64,000 nucleotides of DNA. Source: Candidatus Omnitrophota bacterium (GTDB lineage Bacteria; Omnitrophota; Koll11; Duberdicusellales; 4484-171). Positions 46,601 through 56,037 of the stretch are shown one piece after another (position 1 is the first letter of the stretch; each line of letters opens with the position of its first letter). The notes beneath the pieces are model-generated. The model was not told the DNA's origin, made no database searches, and worked only from the letters and a program-made list of their open reading frames with translations. The position numbers and the translations under genes were made by a program. The stretch spans positions 32,288 through 96,287 of the forward strand of contig JAUYCY010000159.1 of NCBI GenBank assembly GCA_030692055.1, given 5' to 3'.

Positions 46601-47590
46601 TTATATCCCAAATTTATGAACATGCTTGCCTTTTTTGTCCCAAGTAATAACAAATATCCTCATAGTAGAAGGACTTTTAGAAAGGAAATTTTTTATGTTG
46701 TCTAAGCCCATTACGAAAAAAGCTGTGCCTAAGCTATCAGCGCTAGTGCAATTTTTTGTTATCACGCTTACGCTCAAAATATCATTATCTACGGGATAGC
46801 CGGTACGAGGATCGATTAAATGGGAATAGCGCTTGCTATCTAATTCAAAAAACTGCGTATAATTTCCTGAAGTTGCAATTCCTTCATCAACGAGCGCTTC
46901 ATTTTCTATTAAACCCTCCATCTCTTTTGGGTCTTTTATTCCCACTACCCAAAATCTACCCTTATTGGTACCAAGGCAGTATATATCACCACCGGCATTA
47001 ACTATCGCGCTTTTGATGCCCTTTTCTTTCAACTTTAATATAGCCTTGTCTACCATATAACCTGTAGCTATACCGCTACAATCAATTCTTAAACCCTCTT
47101 TTTTTATTAATACCGTACCCTCCTTTTCGTTAATTTCTATATTAGCCATACCACCTAATTTTTTCAATTCCGCTATCTTTTCCTTCGAAGGCAACTCTTT
47201 AACATCTCCCTTTTTTATCAATTCTTTCCAAAAACTGTATAAAACGCCATAGCTGGAATCAAAAGCTCCGTCAGTCATCGTATTTACCTGCTGAGTGAGC
47301 TTTAATACCTCAATCAATTCTTTAGAGGCCTTAAAAGGAGTATTATAGGTATTATTTAACTTAAAGAGCTCTGATTGCGGGTCATAGAAGTTAAAAATTT
47401 TATCTAAACGTTTGAACTCTTCATGTACAATTACTGTGGCCTTTTTATTAGGAGAAGTTATTTCTAAATACGTTCCACAGATAACAAATGTTTCTTTATG
47501 TATAGGCTTACAAGAAGAAAGGAAAAAAAAACCAAGAACAAAAAATAATAAACTAAAAACCTTTCCAAGGAAAAACAACTTTTTACCCAT
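46601..47590 (-). CDS. apbE: ApbE, FAD:protein FMN transferase (lipoprotein)
   Basis: Attaches FMN covalently to flavoproteins (for example RnfG/NqrC) outside the cytoplasmic membrane. A lipoprotein signal ends at LSSC (Cys about residue 27). VNAGGDIYCLG and YSHLIDPRTGYPV are conserved ApbE motifs; the metal-binding Asp/Thr near the C-terminus are in CTSADSLGTAFFVMG. Length 329 is normal. The start gives MGKKLFFLGKVF with AGGAGGTAGAG before it. No target flavoprotein gene is present. Confidence 0.93.
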   Translation of the reverse strand: MGKKLFFLGKVFSLLFFVLGFFFLSSCKPIHKETFVICGTYLEITSPNKKATVIVHEEFKRLDKIFNFYDPQSELFKLNNTYNTPFKASKELIEVLKLTQQVNTMTDGAFDSSYGVLYSFWKELIKKGDVKELPSKEKIAELKKLGGMANIEINEKEGTVLIKKEGLRIDCSGIATGYMVDKAILKLKEKGIKSAIVNAGGDIYCLGTNKGRFWVVGIKDPKEMEGLIENEALVDEGIATSGNYTQFFELDSKRYSHLIDPRTGYPVDNDILSVSVITKNCTSADSLGTAFFVMGLDNIKNFLSKSPSTMRIFVITWDKKGKHVHKFGI

Positions 47591-47618
47591 CTCTACCTCC
47601 TTTCTTAAAGAATGAATA

Positions 47619-49343
47619 TTATTTTCTTAACCACTTTAATAACTTATCTATAGGCATGCAATTAATAACATCTTTTTTCTCAAGCCATCCTCTACGCGCT
47701 ACGCTTATCCCTAATTCCATTGCCGTTAATTGTTCAGTCTTATGGGAATCGGTTCCTAGGCAGAGTTTTACGTTCATTTTCTTTGCCTTTAACGCACTAA
47801 CGTCATTTAGATCTAACCTCTGGGGATAACAATTAATCTCTAAGGCAACCTGCTGGTTCCGGCATACTTTAAGAATTTCATCTAAATCGATTTCGTATGC
47901 ATCGCGCGCACCCCAAAGTCTCCCGGTAGGATGAGCAATTACATTCACATATTTATTCTTACAGGCGGAAATAATTCTCTTAGTAAGCTCACTCTTCGAT
48001 TGTTTAAAGCCTCTATGTATGGCTGCTATAACCAAATCGAACTCTCTCAGCAAACTATCAGGATAATCCAACGAGCCATCGGAACTTATATCTACCTCTG
48101 TCCCACACAATAATTTTGCTTTGGCTTTCTTGTTTATCTTTCTTATTTCTTTTAACTTCTTAAAAACCTCTGCCTCTGATAAACCATTAGCAACTTTTAG
48201 ACTCTGAGAATGATCACAAATCCCTACATAGTCGTAGCCCAGCACTTGCGCCTTTCTGGCTAACTCCGGCAAAGATGAAACTCCATCGCTATATTTAGAA
48301 TGTACATGTAAATCGCCTTTTATATCTTTAAACTGAACAAGCTTCGGTAAAGCATTTTCTAAAGCAGCTTCTATTTCCCCTTTGTCTTCCCGCAGCTCCG
48401 GAGCTATATAAGCCATTTTAAGTAAAGAGAAAATATCTTCCTCGGTTTTACCTGCCAGCCATTTTTCTTTTTTTAGGCTAGAGGCAGAAAAAATTCCATA
48501 CTCATTTATCTTATAATTATTTTTTATAGCTAATTGACGTAGTTTTATATTAAAATCCTTTGAACCGGTAAAATACATCAGTGCCGAACCGAAACTTTTC
48601 TCCCGCACAACCCGCACATCTACCTGCATATTGTTTTTATTAGATATAACGGAAGATTTCGTTTCACCATGCGCCAAGACTTCCTTAACTTGCGGTAATT
48701 GCACGAATCTATCCATAACTGCAGCTGGCTTTTGGGAAACAATAAGGATATCAATATCTTTTATGGTTTCTTTATATCTACGCAATGAACCTGCTACTTC
48801 TATTTTCGCTATTTCTTCCATTTTTTTAAGTTCTTTTACGAAACTTTCAGCGAGCGCTGCTGCATAATGCAGGGGCGTTCTTTCTCCTCCTTTTTTTAAC
48901 AGCCCTATGCCTCTTAAAATATTTTCTTCTGTCTTTTCTCTAATACCTTCTAATTTCTCTAATTTTTTTTCACGGGCTGCTTCTTCCAACTCTTCTATAT
49001 TATCAATCTTAAATTTTTCATAGATTTTTTTAACGGTTTTTGGGCCTAAACCCGGAATTTCCATCATTCTGAGCAGGCCTTGCGGCAACTCTTTTTTTAG
49101 TTTTTCATAATAATCTAAATTGCCCGTAGCAATGATTTCTTTAATTTTACTTGCTAAATCCGTACCTATGCCGGGGATATTCGTTAAATTATCTTCCTCT
49201 AGCGCAATCGTTAAATCCTGCCCCAGGCTTTCAATGTTTTGCGCTGCCCGTTCATAAGCTCTGATACGGAAAGGATTATCACCTTTAAGCTTTAGTATTT
49301 TGGAAATTTCCCGAAATATATTGGCTACTTCTTGATTCTTCAT
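47619..49343 (-). CDS. polX: PolX, family X DNA polymerase with PHP exonuclease domain
   Basis: Gap-filling repair polymerase with a 3'-5' exonuclease. Helix-hairpin-helix motifs IPGIGTDLASKI (about residue 55) and IPGLGPKTVKKI; nucleotidyltransferase GSLRRYKETIKDIDILI with two catalytic Asp and a third in VDVRVV; the PHP domain from about residue 335 begins DLHVHSKYSDG and includes ICDHSQSLK and the IAHPTGR histidine. Length 574 is typical. Start at 49343 (MKNQEVANIF); upstream frame is repeat. Confidence 0.95.
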   Translation of the reverse strand: MKNQEVANIFREISKILKLKGDNPFRIRAYERAAQNIESLGQDLTIALEEDNLTNIPGIGTDLASKIKEIIATGNLDYYEKLKKELPQGLLRMMEIPGLGPKTVKKIYEKFKIDNIEELEEAAREKKLEKLEGIREKTEENILRGIGLLKKGGERTPLHYAAALAESFVKELKKMEEIAKIEVAGSLRRYKETIKDIDILIVSQKPAAVMDRFVQLPQVKEVLAHGETKSSVISNKNNMQVDVRVVREKSFGSALMYFTGSKDFNIKLRQLAIKNNYKINEYGIFSASSLKKEKWLAGKTEEDIFSLLKMAYIAPELREDKGEIEAALENALPKLVQFKDIKGDLHVHSKYSDGVSSLPELARKAQVLGYDYVGICDHSQSLKVANGLSEAEVFKKLKEIRKINKKAKAKLLCGTEVDISSDGSLDYPDSLLREFDLVIAAIHRGFKQSKSELTKRIISACKNKYVNVIAHPTGRLWGARDAYEIDLDEILKVCRNQQVALEINCYPQRLDLNDVSALKAKKMNVKLCLGTDSHKTEQLTAMELGISVARRGWLEKKDVINCMPIDKLLKWLRK

Positions 49344-49344
49344 A

Positions 49345-49425
49345 GCATACACAGATGGGCACCGATAAACACCACAGATTAACACACATGAATTATCTGT
49401 AACTATCTTCGGTCTTCATCTGTGA
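49345..49425. repeat. Iterated-word inverted repeat (CACAGAT type)
   Basis: CAGATTAACACACATGAATT and relatives face TCATCTGTGATTATCTGTG in the queF-polX gap, a hairpin of one word in both orientations. Confidence 0.6.
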
Positions 49426-49857
49426 TTATCTGTGACTGTGATAGTGCGCGGTGATTTTGTTTTTCGCTCCGCCCCTTACGGTAAATTCCCCTATCACCGT
49501 AATTTCGCGGGGGCTAATTACTTTTCTTAAATCTTCTAAGATTTTATTTGTCGCATGTTCGTTATATATTCTTACGTTTCGGTAGGAATAAAGGTAATAT
49601 TTAAATGATTTGAGTTCGATGAGTTTTTTCCGGGGTACATAATTTACGGTAATACGGGCAAAATCAGGTAGACCCGAGAAAGGGCAAAGGCATGTAAATT
49701 CATCAGTAGTTAACTCTACGTTTATTTTGCGTTTGGGGTATTCGTAGGGAATGGTTTGTAAAATTGATGTAACGATATCTTTGGGCAGAAAAACCTGCCT
49801 CATGGTTTTTTTAGCTTTTTTTTCTATAAGGTCTTGCTTTCTATCTTCGTAAATCAT
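49426..49857 (-). CDS. queF: QueF, NADPH-dependent 7-cyano-7-deazaguanine reductase
   Basis: Reduces preQ0 to preQ1 in queuosine biosynthesis. The short (YkvM-type) form of 143 residues: catalytic Cys in TCLCPFSGLPDF (about residue 57), Asp in PDF, the ELKSFKYYLYSYRN substrate motif, and ARGG-like VRGGAKN near the end. No other queuosine genes are nearby. Flanked by iterated-word repeats on both sides. Confidence 0.94.
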   Translation of the reverse strand: MIYEDRKQDLIEKKAKKTMRQVFLPKDIVTSILQTIPYEYPKRKINVELTTDEFTCLCPFSGLPDFARITVNYVPRKKLIELKSFKYYLYSYRNVRIYNEHATNKILEDLRKVISPREITVIGEFTVRGGAKNKITAHYHSHR

Positions 49858-49983
49858 ATAGATTGATTACACCGATTTCAAAGACGATTACACAGATTAA
49901 CATTTATGACTTGCAATATTATACCATTATTTACTAGGCAAAATATTAAAATCTGTGTAATCTTAGTCTAATCTGTGTAATCA
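49858..49983. repeat. Iterated-word inverted repeat (TTACACAGATT type)
   Basis: GATTACACCGATT and GATTACACAGATTAA on the left pair with ATCTGTGTAATC (twice) on the right across the recO-queF gap. Confidence 0.65.
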
Positions 49984-50697
49984 TCATAAAGGAATATTGA
50001 AGTCGAGATGATAGCGCAAAAATTCTTGTAAAATGTAAAGAATTTCTTTTTCGCAATCGCAGGTAGGCTTAAGCCTTAAAAGAAAAGGGAAATCGTTATC
50101 TTGAATATAAAGAAGCGATGATATGGTTTCCCTGCTGATTTTTTGATAATCATCTACCCCGCGATAGCAGTTTCTACATAAAAGGCCTCCCTTGACAACA
50201 CTAAAAAACGCTTCTTTGCCTATGGCGCTATGACATACTATGCAGCGGTTGAATTCCGGCTTAACACCAGAAATTGTTAAGAATTTTATTAAAAAAATGT
50301 AAAGCATCTTTCTCTCATCTTGTTCACCAAGGGCATCTAGGCAAACTTTAAGAAGATCAAAGATATGCTCATTCCTATCCAGAGGCTGCATAGTTTTGTC
50401 AATGATATTTAAAAATAGGCTAGAAACTTTAGCCTTGGCGATATTTTTACGCAAATAATCATAGTCGGACACGAGGTCGGTAAAAGAAACAAGCCAAATG
50501 TCTCTTTTCTTGGGATAAAAAATAATTTCGTTAAGGCTGGATACATCCAGATTAGAAGAAAATTCTTTCTTTGAAGTATAGAAACCTTTTAAAATACCCG
50601 TAATTTTGCCAAATTTTAAAGTGTAGAAATTAACAAGCAGGCTTGTTTCTCTGAAATTATAGCGTTTTAGAACAAAAGCGAAATCTTTGGTTACCAT
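49984..50697 (-). CDS. recO: RecO, recombination mediator protein
   Basis: Helps load RecA in the RecFOR pathway. N-terminal OB domain (FVLKRYNFRETSLLVNFYTLKFGKITGILKG), then a helical domain with a zinc site C-x2-C...C-x2-C (CIVCHSA ... LCRNC, about residues 153-175). Length 237 is normal. Downstream of ybeY in the usual phoH-ybeY-recO neighbourhood, though era is missing from it. Confidence 0.92.
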   Translation of the reverse strand: MVTKDFAFVLKRYNFRETSLLVNFYTLKFGKITGILKGFYTSKKEFSSNLDVSSLNEIIFYPKKRDIWLVSFTDLVSDYDYLRKNIAKAKVSSLFLNIIDKTMQPLDRNEHIFDLLKVCLDALGEQDERKMLYIFLIKFLTISGVKPEFNRCIVCHSAIGKEAFFSVVKGGLLCRNCYRGVDDYQKISRETISSLLYIQDNDFPFLLRLKPTCDCEKEILYILQEFLRYHLDFNIPL

Positions 50698-50840
50698 TTT
50701 TTATAGATGCGGATTTACGCGGATACCTATGCGGATTTACGCTGACGATTTTTCGCGTTGTTCCGCGTTTTAATCCGTCCCGCCTGCGTTTACGCTCGGC
50801 GGGATCCCGCAGAGAACTTTAGTTCGTATGCGGGACGTTT
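50698..50840. repeat. Iterated-word repeat with nested GGGATCCCGC palindrome
   Basis: GCGGATTTACGCGGAT-like words on the left and TTATCCGC on the right enclose the nested unit 50777-50836 (GTCCCGCC ... GGCGGGATCCCGC ... GCGGGACG). The last codons of ybeY (from PAYELKF on) are read from this unit. Confidence 0.7.
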
Positions 50841-51431
50841 ATCCGCTTCTATCAATTTATAAAAAATTTCATTCTGCTTTCTTTCCATCCTCGCCCTTTG
50901 CCTTTTAGTATAATCTTTATAGCCCAGAAGATGTAGAATACCATGGATGATGTAAAAAAGTAATTCCTGTTGCCAAGTATTGCCATATTTTTTAGCTCTT
51001 AAATTTGCCTCTTCGACCGAAATAATTATTTCGCCTAGATAATTACGCGTGAAGTCGTCTCTCAACGGAAAAGAAATCACATCTGTAGGGTTATTTTTTT
51101 TGAAAAAATCTTTGTTAAGGCGCCTTATAAATTTATTGTCACAAAGAACTATTGAAACATCGCAAGAAAGTTCGCTTGCCAACGAAGTTGGCAAGTTCAC
51201 AACTTCGAACTTCCTTGCGGTAGCTACGAAACAGGAACAACCTTTCGTTGGTACAGCAAAAACATTTTTATCCATGGGGATAGACCTTCCTAATACCTTT
51301 AAAGGAAGGGTCTTATACTTTCCTATACCGCAAGAATTGATGAAAAGAAAGGCAAGTATCTTTTTTAGATGTCTACGAAGGTATTTAAGATTTATTCTCT
51401 TTATCTTTTGTCGATTTATTATTTCTATCAT
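50790..51431 (-). CDS. ybeY: YbeY, rRNA maturation endoribonuclease, with a palindromic insertion
   Basis: Metal-dependent RNase for 16S rRNA 3'-end processing and ribosome quality control. The core shows NPTDVISFPL, LGEIIISVEEA and HGILHLLGYKD. The usual H-x3-H-x5-H ligand set has Asp at the third position here, a variant that needs checking. Families are about 150-165 residues; this one is 213 because residues about 34-90 are an in-frame insertion encoded by nested palindromes (51160-51330: CTTGCCAAC/GTTGGCAAG inside CGCAAGAAAGTTCG and its near-complement). The last 13 residues also come from a repeat. Start at 51431 overlaps the HD gene by 47 bases. Confidence 0.88.
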   Translation of the reverse strand: MIEIINRQKIKRINLKYLRRHLKKILAFLFINSCGIGKYKTLPLKVLGRSIPMDKNVFAVPTKGCSCFVATARKFEVVNLPTSLASELSCDVSIVLCDNKFIRRLNKDFFKKNNPTDVISFPLRDDFTRNYLGEIIISVEEANLRAKKYGNTWQQELLFYIIHGILHLLGYKDYTKRQRARMERKQNEIFYKLIEADKRPAYELKFSAGSRRA

Positions 51432-52788
51432 CTTCTTTGGGGTAGTTGATACGGGTATGAAAAAGTGCATTTAGCACGTGGGCGAATTTTTTAGTGATTT
51501 TTTCTAAATCTTTAAGTGTGAGGGTACTCTCGTCTAGCTCACCTTCCATAAATCTTTTTCTGATTACCTCCCTTATCATTTCTTCTATACGCGAAGGCGT
51601 AGGCTCTTCCAAGGTGCGTGATAGCGCCTCTATGGTATCTGCCAAAGCGACAATAGCGGTTTCTTTGCTTTGCGGCTTTGGGCCAACATAACGATAATTC
51701 TCTTCATGCTCTTTTTCTGGCTCGAGCTCTTTTGCCCGCTGATAGAAATAATAAACCAAGGTTTTTCCGTGATGCTCAATGATAAAATCTATAATTATTT
51801 TTTTGAGGCGGTATTTTTTCGCAAGATCAACTCCATCCTTTACATGATTTATAATAATAAGTTTACTCATGGAAGGCTTAAGGTCTTTATGCATATCCTT
51901 GTAACCCACGATATTCTCAACAAAATAACTTGGTTTAATCATTTTACCAATGTCATGATAATAAGCGCCGACTCTGACCAAAAGTGAGTTTGCACCAATG
52001 GCATCTGCTGCCGCCTCGCTTAAGTTCGCGACAACGAGGGAATGCTGATAAGTCCCCGGTGCCTCTAAAATTAACTTCCTTAAAAGGGGGTGGTTAAAAT
52101 CAGAAAGCTCAAGCAACGATATATTAGTAACTACTCTAAAGATGTATTCAAAAATAGGTAAAATCGCTAAAACAAACAACGAACTAACACCATTTAAAAG
52201 GCAAATTTTTAGAAGAGTAACATCGGCGTAGCTAAAAAACGGGACAAATATCTGTTCATTCCTTACCCTCTCAATAATCAATGCGACAAGGAACTGAACT
52301 ACCCCGCCTATTAAGCCGGCTTTAATTACTTCAAATCTACGATGCACACGGAAAGAAAAAACAGCAGACGTCAAAGCTCCCGCGAATAGGCTAGTTCCAA
52401 CGGTAAGACTGCCTCCTTCAATGCTAGCGCCTAATGAAAAAAAGAAAAGAGAGAAAAGAAAAGAAAATTCCAAACTATCAAATAAAAGAGTGGCTAAGAT
52501 GACAAAACCGATAGCAGGAATTCCATAGCCAGGAATCCTAAAGGTTACAGTAATAATAATAGAAGTTATTATAGAAAGCGCACCCAAAAGGTATAAATCC
52601 ATAGGAGAAGAGAATACTTCAATATTTCTAAAAAATTTAGCATAGAGAAACAAACAGAAGGCAAAAATCAAAGGAGAAATATCTATGGAGTAATTAAAGA
52701 AAATAATTCCTGCGGCAAGGAAAAATATGACTGCTCCCAGAACCTGAAAAAAAATATTAAACTGCTTTTTCGTTATAGAAATCTTCAT
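51385..52788 (-). CDS. PgpH-like membrane HD phosphodiesterase (lacking the extracellular domain)
   Basis: Six to seven membrane helices (residues about 12-250) precede a cytoplasmic HD domain with [26 protein letters not shown], the EHHG motif and DTIEALSRT. This is the layout of 7TM-HD (PgpH) proteins that degrade c-di-AMP. The long extracellular 7TMR-HDED region of Listeria PgpH is missing, giving 467 instead of about 700 residues. The substrate is inferred. It overlaps phoH upstream by 32 bases and ybeY downstream, which is the classical phoH-yqfF-ybeY order. Confidence 0.88.
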   Translation of the reverse strand: MKISITKKQFNIFFQVLGAVIFFLAAGIIFFNYSIDISPLIFAFCLFLYAKFFRNIEVFSSPMDLYLLGALSIITSIIITVTFRIPGYGIPAIGFVILATLLFDSLEFSFLFSLFFFSLGASIEGGSLTVGTSLFAGALTSAVFSFRVHRRFEVIKAGLIGGVVQFLVALIIERVRNEQIFVPFFSYADVTLLKICLLNGVSSLFVLAILPIFEYIFRVVTNISLLELSDFNHPLLRKLILEAPGTYQHSLVVANLSEAAADAIGANSLLVRVGAYYHDIGKMIKPSYFVENIVGYKDMHKDLKPSMSKLIIINHVKDGVDLAKKYRLKKIIIDFIIEHHGKTLVYYFYQRAKELEPEKEHEENYRYVGPKPQSKETAIVALADTIEALSRTLEEPTPSRIEEMIREVIRKRFMEGELDESTLTLKDLEKITKKFAHVLNALFHTRINYPKEDDRNNKSTKDKENKS

Positions 52789-53704
52789 AGGCCTGAATAA
52801 TTTGTTGTATCAAAGGGTGTCTTACCACGTCTTTCTTGGTCAAATAAATAAACTTTATACCCTTTATAGGTTTTAAAATCTTTATTGCCTCGATTAACCC
52901 CATGGGTTTTCCTCCGGGAAGGTCGCTTTGAGTGATATCGCCTGTAATCACGGCTTTTGAATCAAAGCCTAAGCGCGTAAGAAACATTTTTAGCTGCTCA
53001 GTGGTGCAGTTTTGCGCCTCGTCCAAGATAACAAAAGCGTCGTTAAGAGTACGGCCACGCATATATGCCAATGGCGCAACCTCGATAATTCCGGTTTCTA
53101 AATACTCCTCTATGACTTCGGCTTCCATCATATCGTAAAGCGCATCGTAAAGCGGGCGTAAATATGGCCCTAATTTCTCATACATGTCTCCGGGTAAAAA
53201 CCCCAACGATTCCCCTGCTTCGCGCGCCGGACGCGTTAAAATAATCCTACGTACTTTCTTTTGCATTAAATAATTCACTGCCATAACCATTGCGAGGTAG
53301 GTTTTGCCTGTCCCGGCTGGGCCGACAGAAAAAGCAATATCATAATCTTGAATTGCTTTTACATATTCTTCTTGGCCCTCTGTCTTAGGAAAGACAAACT
53401 TTTTCTTTGCGGAAGGGACCTTTATGCCGATTAAGCCATTTTTGCTTTCATCTTCTTGGGAATTCAAATAACCCTCTAGTTCCGTATGGTTAAATACTAG
53501 CCCCGCTTCGCCTAGATTCATAATCTTGGCTATAAGGCCTGCCACCCCTGCCACATCTTCGTCGTTTCCTTTAATACGGATACCTTTAGATGTCAGGAAA
53601 ATCTTTACTTTAAACTTCTTTTCAATAAATTTTAAATTTTTATCCTCTACGCCAAAAATTTCCCGCAACGTCGCAGTATTTCTAACTTCTATTATCTTTT
53701 CCAT
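52757..53704 (-). CDS. phoH: PhoH-like ATPase (PhoH/YbeZ)
   Basis: RNA-linked P-loop ATPase co-operating with YbeY. A KH-like N-terminal domain (residues 1-90) precedes [16 protein letters not shown] (Walker A, about residue 125), [18 protein letters not shown] and [14 protein letters not shown] (Walker B). Length 315 is standard. First gene of a tightly overlapping phoH-HD-ybeY operon. Confidence 0.96.
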   Translation of the reverse strand: MEKIIEVRNTATLREIFGVEDKNLKFIEKKFKVKIFLTSKGIRIKGNDEDVAGVAGLIAKIMNLGEAGLVFNHTELEGYLNSQEDESKNGLIGIKVPSAKKKFVFPKTEGQEEYVKAIQDYDIAFSVGPAGTGKTYLAMVMAVNYLMQKKVRRIILTRPAREAGESLGFLPGDMYEKLGPYLRPLYDALYDMMEAEVIEEYLETGIIEVAPLAYMRGRTLNDAFVILDEAQNCTTEQLKMFLTRLGFDSKAVITGDITQSDLPGGKPMGLIEAIKILKPIKGIKFIYLTKKDVVRHPLIQQIIQAYEDFYNEKAV

Positions 53705-53787
53705 AACTAAAAATGATTACACAGATTTTAAACCTGAATACCGATTAATTAATCTATGTAATCAAACATTTAATCTGCACAATCAAA
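53705..53787. repeat. Iterated-word inverted repeat (GATTACACAGATT type)
   Basis: AATGATTACACAGATTTTAAA faces AATCTATGTAATCA and AATCTGCACAATC in the LysM-phoH gap. The left-hand word matches that in 49858-49983. Confidence 0.6.
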
Positions 53788-54288
53788 TTAATCTGCGGCC
53801 GGTATCTTGATGGTTTTGCCGGGATACACTTTGTCAGGACTCTTTAAAACGTCCTTATTTTCTTCGTAAAGCATTTTCCATTTTTTTGTTGTTCCGTAAA
53901 ATTTTTGCGAAATTTTCTGAAGCGTATCGCCCTTTTGAACGGTATAAGAAGTATACTTTTTTTCTCCAAAAGCAACATCTAAGGCAGGAGTCTCTTCTCC
54001 CTCAATAATATCATTTTCTGTTTCTTTGGGAGTTTCGGTAATCACAGCAGGAGTTACCTCTTTTGGTTGTAACTCTTTAGGGTGGTGCGAACCGAGTTCT
54101 ACCTCTAACACTGAAATCGTACGGGTTTCTTTTACTTTATGTTCTTTTTCTGCCTGCGTAGGCTCTCCAAGCAAATAACCCTGATTACCTTTTATCTCCC
54201 TGTCAACTCTTGGTTTCTGTGTCACATACGTTCTTGTCAAACATCCACCTAAAAAAATAATACCTACCATTAGCCACACGTATCTCAT
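53788..54288 (-). CDS. LysM-domain lipoprotein
   Basis: A lipobox LGGC puts the lipidated Cys at residue 16. A low-complexity charged linker (about 20-115) leads to one C-terminal LysM domain (YTVQKGDTLQKISQKFYGT ... NPDV-like KSPDKVYPGKTIKIP), which binds peptidoglycan. Likely an outer-membrane or periplasmic anchor. Start at 54288 has AAGGAGGGGGTT upstream; the frame continues 30 bases further without support. Confidence 0.88.
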   Translation of the reverse strand: MRYVWLMVGIIFLGGCLTRTYVTQKPRVDREIKGNQGYLLGEPTQAEKEHKVKETRTISVLEVELGSHHPKELQPKEVTPAVITETPKETENDIIEGEETPALDVAFGEKKYTSYTVQKGDTLQKISQKFYGTTKKWKMLYEENKDVLKSPDKVYPGKTIKIPAAD

Positions 54289-54297
54289 AACCCCCTC

Positions 54298-54435
54298 CTT
54301 TTGAACACAAATTCTCACGGATTACACACGTCCCGCCCCTTAATTTTTTGTTTAGCGGGATCCCGCTAGGGCGGGAAATACACACTAATCATTCGTGCTA
54401 ATTTGCGTGTAATTTGTGCTTATTAGTGTCTATGA
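54298..54435. repeat. Iterated-word inverted repeat with nested GGGATCCCGC palindrome
   Basis: AACACAAATTCTCACGGATTACACAC on the left and ATTCGTGC...GTGTAATTTGTG on the right enclose the nested unit at 54330-54376. Same architecture as 13230-13392, in the aspS-LysM gap. Confidence 0.7.
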
Positions 54436-55827
54436 TTATTCTTTTTTCTCTTCCTCTACCAACTTTATATATACTTCCTTCAATTGTTTATCCTCGACGA
54501 ATGACGGTGCCTCCGATAAAGGGCAAACTCCTTTTTGTGTTTTAGGAAATGCTATAACATCCCTTATGCTTTCAGAATTTGTTACAATCGCATAAAGCCG
54601 GTCTAGACCAAAAGCAATTCCGCCATGAACTGGCGCACCGTATTTAAAAGCTCGCAGTAGAAAACCAAACTTCTTTTGGGTGTCCTCGGAAGATATCCCT
54701 AGTATTGAAAAAATTTTTTCCTGTAGATGCGGTGAATGAATTCTTATGGAGCCTCCGGCAATTTCTTGACCATTAAGAATTAAATCATAAGCGCGCGCGC
54801 GGACAGCCGCTAAATCCTTATCAAGAAACGCAATATCTTCCTGCTTTGGGGAAGTAAAGGGGTGATGGCATGCCTGCCAGCGTTTTTCCTCTTCGTTATA
54901 TTCAAAAAGAGGAAAATCCATTACCCAACAAAATCTATATTCGCCGTCACCGCCAAAATCAGGCTTATCAGAAGCGTATCTTTGCATTGCCTCTTTATAG
55001 GAAATTCTTAAAAAGGGTATTTTTATTTCTATGCCAAGCGCCTCTTTAAAAGAATACGCTACAAATCGTTCCACCAAAGAAATAATATCTTCTTCGTCAA
55101 CAAAAGACATTTCTATATCAAGCTGGGTGAATTCCGGTTGCCTATCTTTTCTTAAATCCTCATCACGAAAGCATCTTACTATCTGATAATACTTATCAAG
55201 CCCTGCTACCATCAAAATCTGTTTAAATAACTGCGGGGACTGAGGAAGGGCATAAAACTTATTCGGGTTAAGCCGCGAAGGAACCAAAAAATCCCTAGCC
55301 CCTTCAGGGGTTGATTTGGTAAGAAAGGGAGTTTCTACTTCCAGAAAACCTTCAGCATTTAAAAACCCTCTAATTACCTGATTAAACCTGTGGCGCAAAA
55401 CTATCTTTTCCAAAGACTTTTTTCTCCTTAGGTCAAGATAGCGATGAAGTAATTTAGTTTCCTCCCCTATATCTATACTATCGTCAACGGCGAACGGTAA
55501 ATCTAAAGAAGAATTTATAATTTCAAGTTCGCCAGCTAAAACCTCTATAAAGCCTGTAGCAAGTTTTGGATTTTCGGTATTTTTTGGCCGAGGGTTTACT
55601 ATGCCCTTGACCTTTATTACGTCTTCACTGCGCAGCGCCTTTGCTTTTTCGTAAGTAGCTATATCCGGCTTAGGCAAAAATACCACCTGAGTAAGGCCAT
55701 ATCTATCCCTAATATCAATAAAAATAATTTTTCCGTGATCGCGGCGAGCTGCTACCCAACCGCATAAAGTAACTTCTTTATTAATATCTTTTTGAGTTAA
55801 TTCGCCGCAAGTATGTGTTCTTAGCAT
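54436..55827 (-). CDS. aspS: AspRS, bacterial-type aspartyl-tRNA synthetase lacking the GAD insertion domain
   Basis: Class II synthetase. Anticodon-binding OB domain (VTLCGWVAARRDHGKIIFIDIRDRYG), motif 2 (FRDEDLRKDRQPEFTQLDIEMSF) and motif 3 (HGGIAFGLDRL), plus the bacterial flipping and C-terminal features. Bacterial AspRS is usually 580-600 residues because a GAD domain of about 120 residues follows YGSDKPD; here YASDKPDFGG runs almost directly into FCWVMDFPLFEYNEEEKRW, giving 463. The start at 55827 (MLRTHTCGEL) is preferred to a longer frame beginning in a repeat. Whether it charges tRNA-Asn as well cannot be read here. Confidence 0.94.
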   Translation of the reverse strand: MLRTHTCGELTQKDINKEVTLCGWVAARRDHGKIIFIDIRDRYGLTQVVFLPKPDIATYEKAKALRSEDVIKVKGIVNPRPKNTENPKLATGFIEVLAGELEIINSSLDLPFAVDDSIDIGEETKLLHRYLDLRRKKSLEKIVLRHRFNQVIRGFLNAEGFLEVETPFLTKSTPEGARDFLVPSRLNPNKFYALPQSPQLFKQILMVAGLDKYYQIVRCFRDEDLRKDRQPEFTQLDIEMSFVDEEDIISLVERFVAYSFKEALGIEIKIPFLRISYKEAMQRYASDKPDFGGDGEYRFCWVMDFPLFEYNEEEKRWQACHHPFTSPKQEDIAFLDKDLAAVRARAYDLILNGQEIAGGSIRIHSPHLQEKIFSILGISSEDTQKKFGFLLRAFKYGAPVHGGIAFGLDRLYAIVTNSESIRDVIAFPKTQKGVCPLSEAPSFVEDKQLKEVYIKLVEEEKKE

Positions 55828-55865
55828 ATTATTAAATAAACTGAGCGATAGCTGAGATATAATCG

Positions 55866-56020
55866 TTATACGTTGAACGGTTGCGCTACTTCCCGCATGC
55901 ACTTCGTTCTGCGGGATCCCGCCGAGAGCGAAGCTCGCAGGCGGGACGTTTCGTCTATCGTTTTACGTATTACGTTACGCACAACCGTGACGAGCGGCGT
56001 AACCGTTAACCGCTTTACGC
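55866..56020 (+). repeat. Repeat family R3, copy 2, with inserted GGGATCCCGC palindrome
   Basis: Reads CGTTATACGTTGAACGGTTGCG, then an inserted palindrome unit (55891-55948), then GTTTCGTCTATCG...TTACG and ACCGTGACGAGCGGCGTAACCG. Without the insertion it matches 25125-25222. Here it lies in the hisS-aspS gap. Confidence 0.65.
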
Positions 56021-56037
56021 AATCTCATTCTGGTTTC

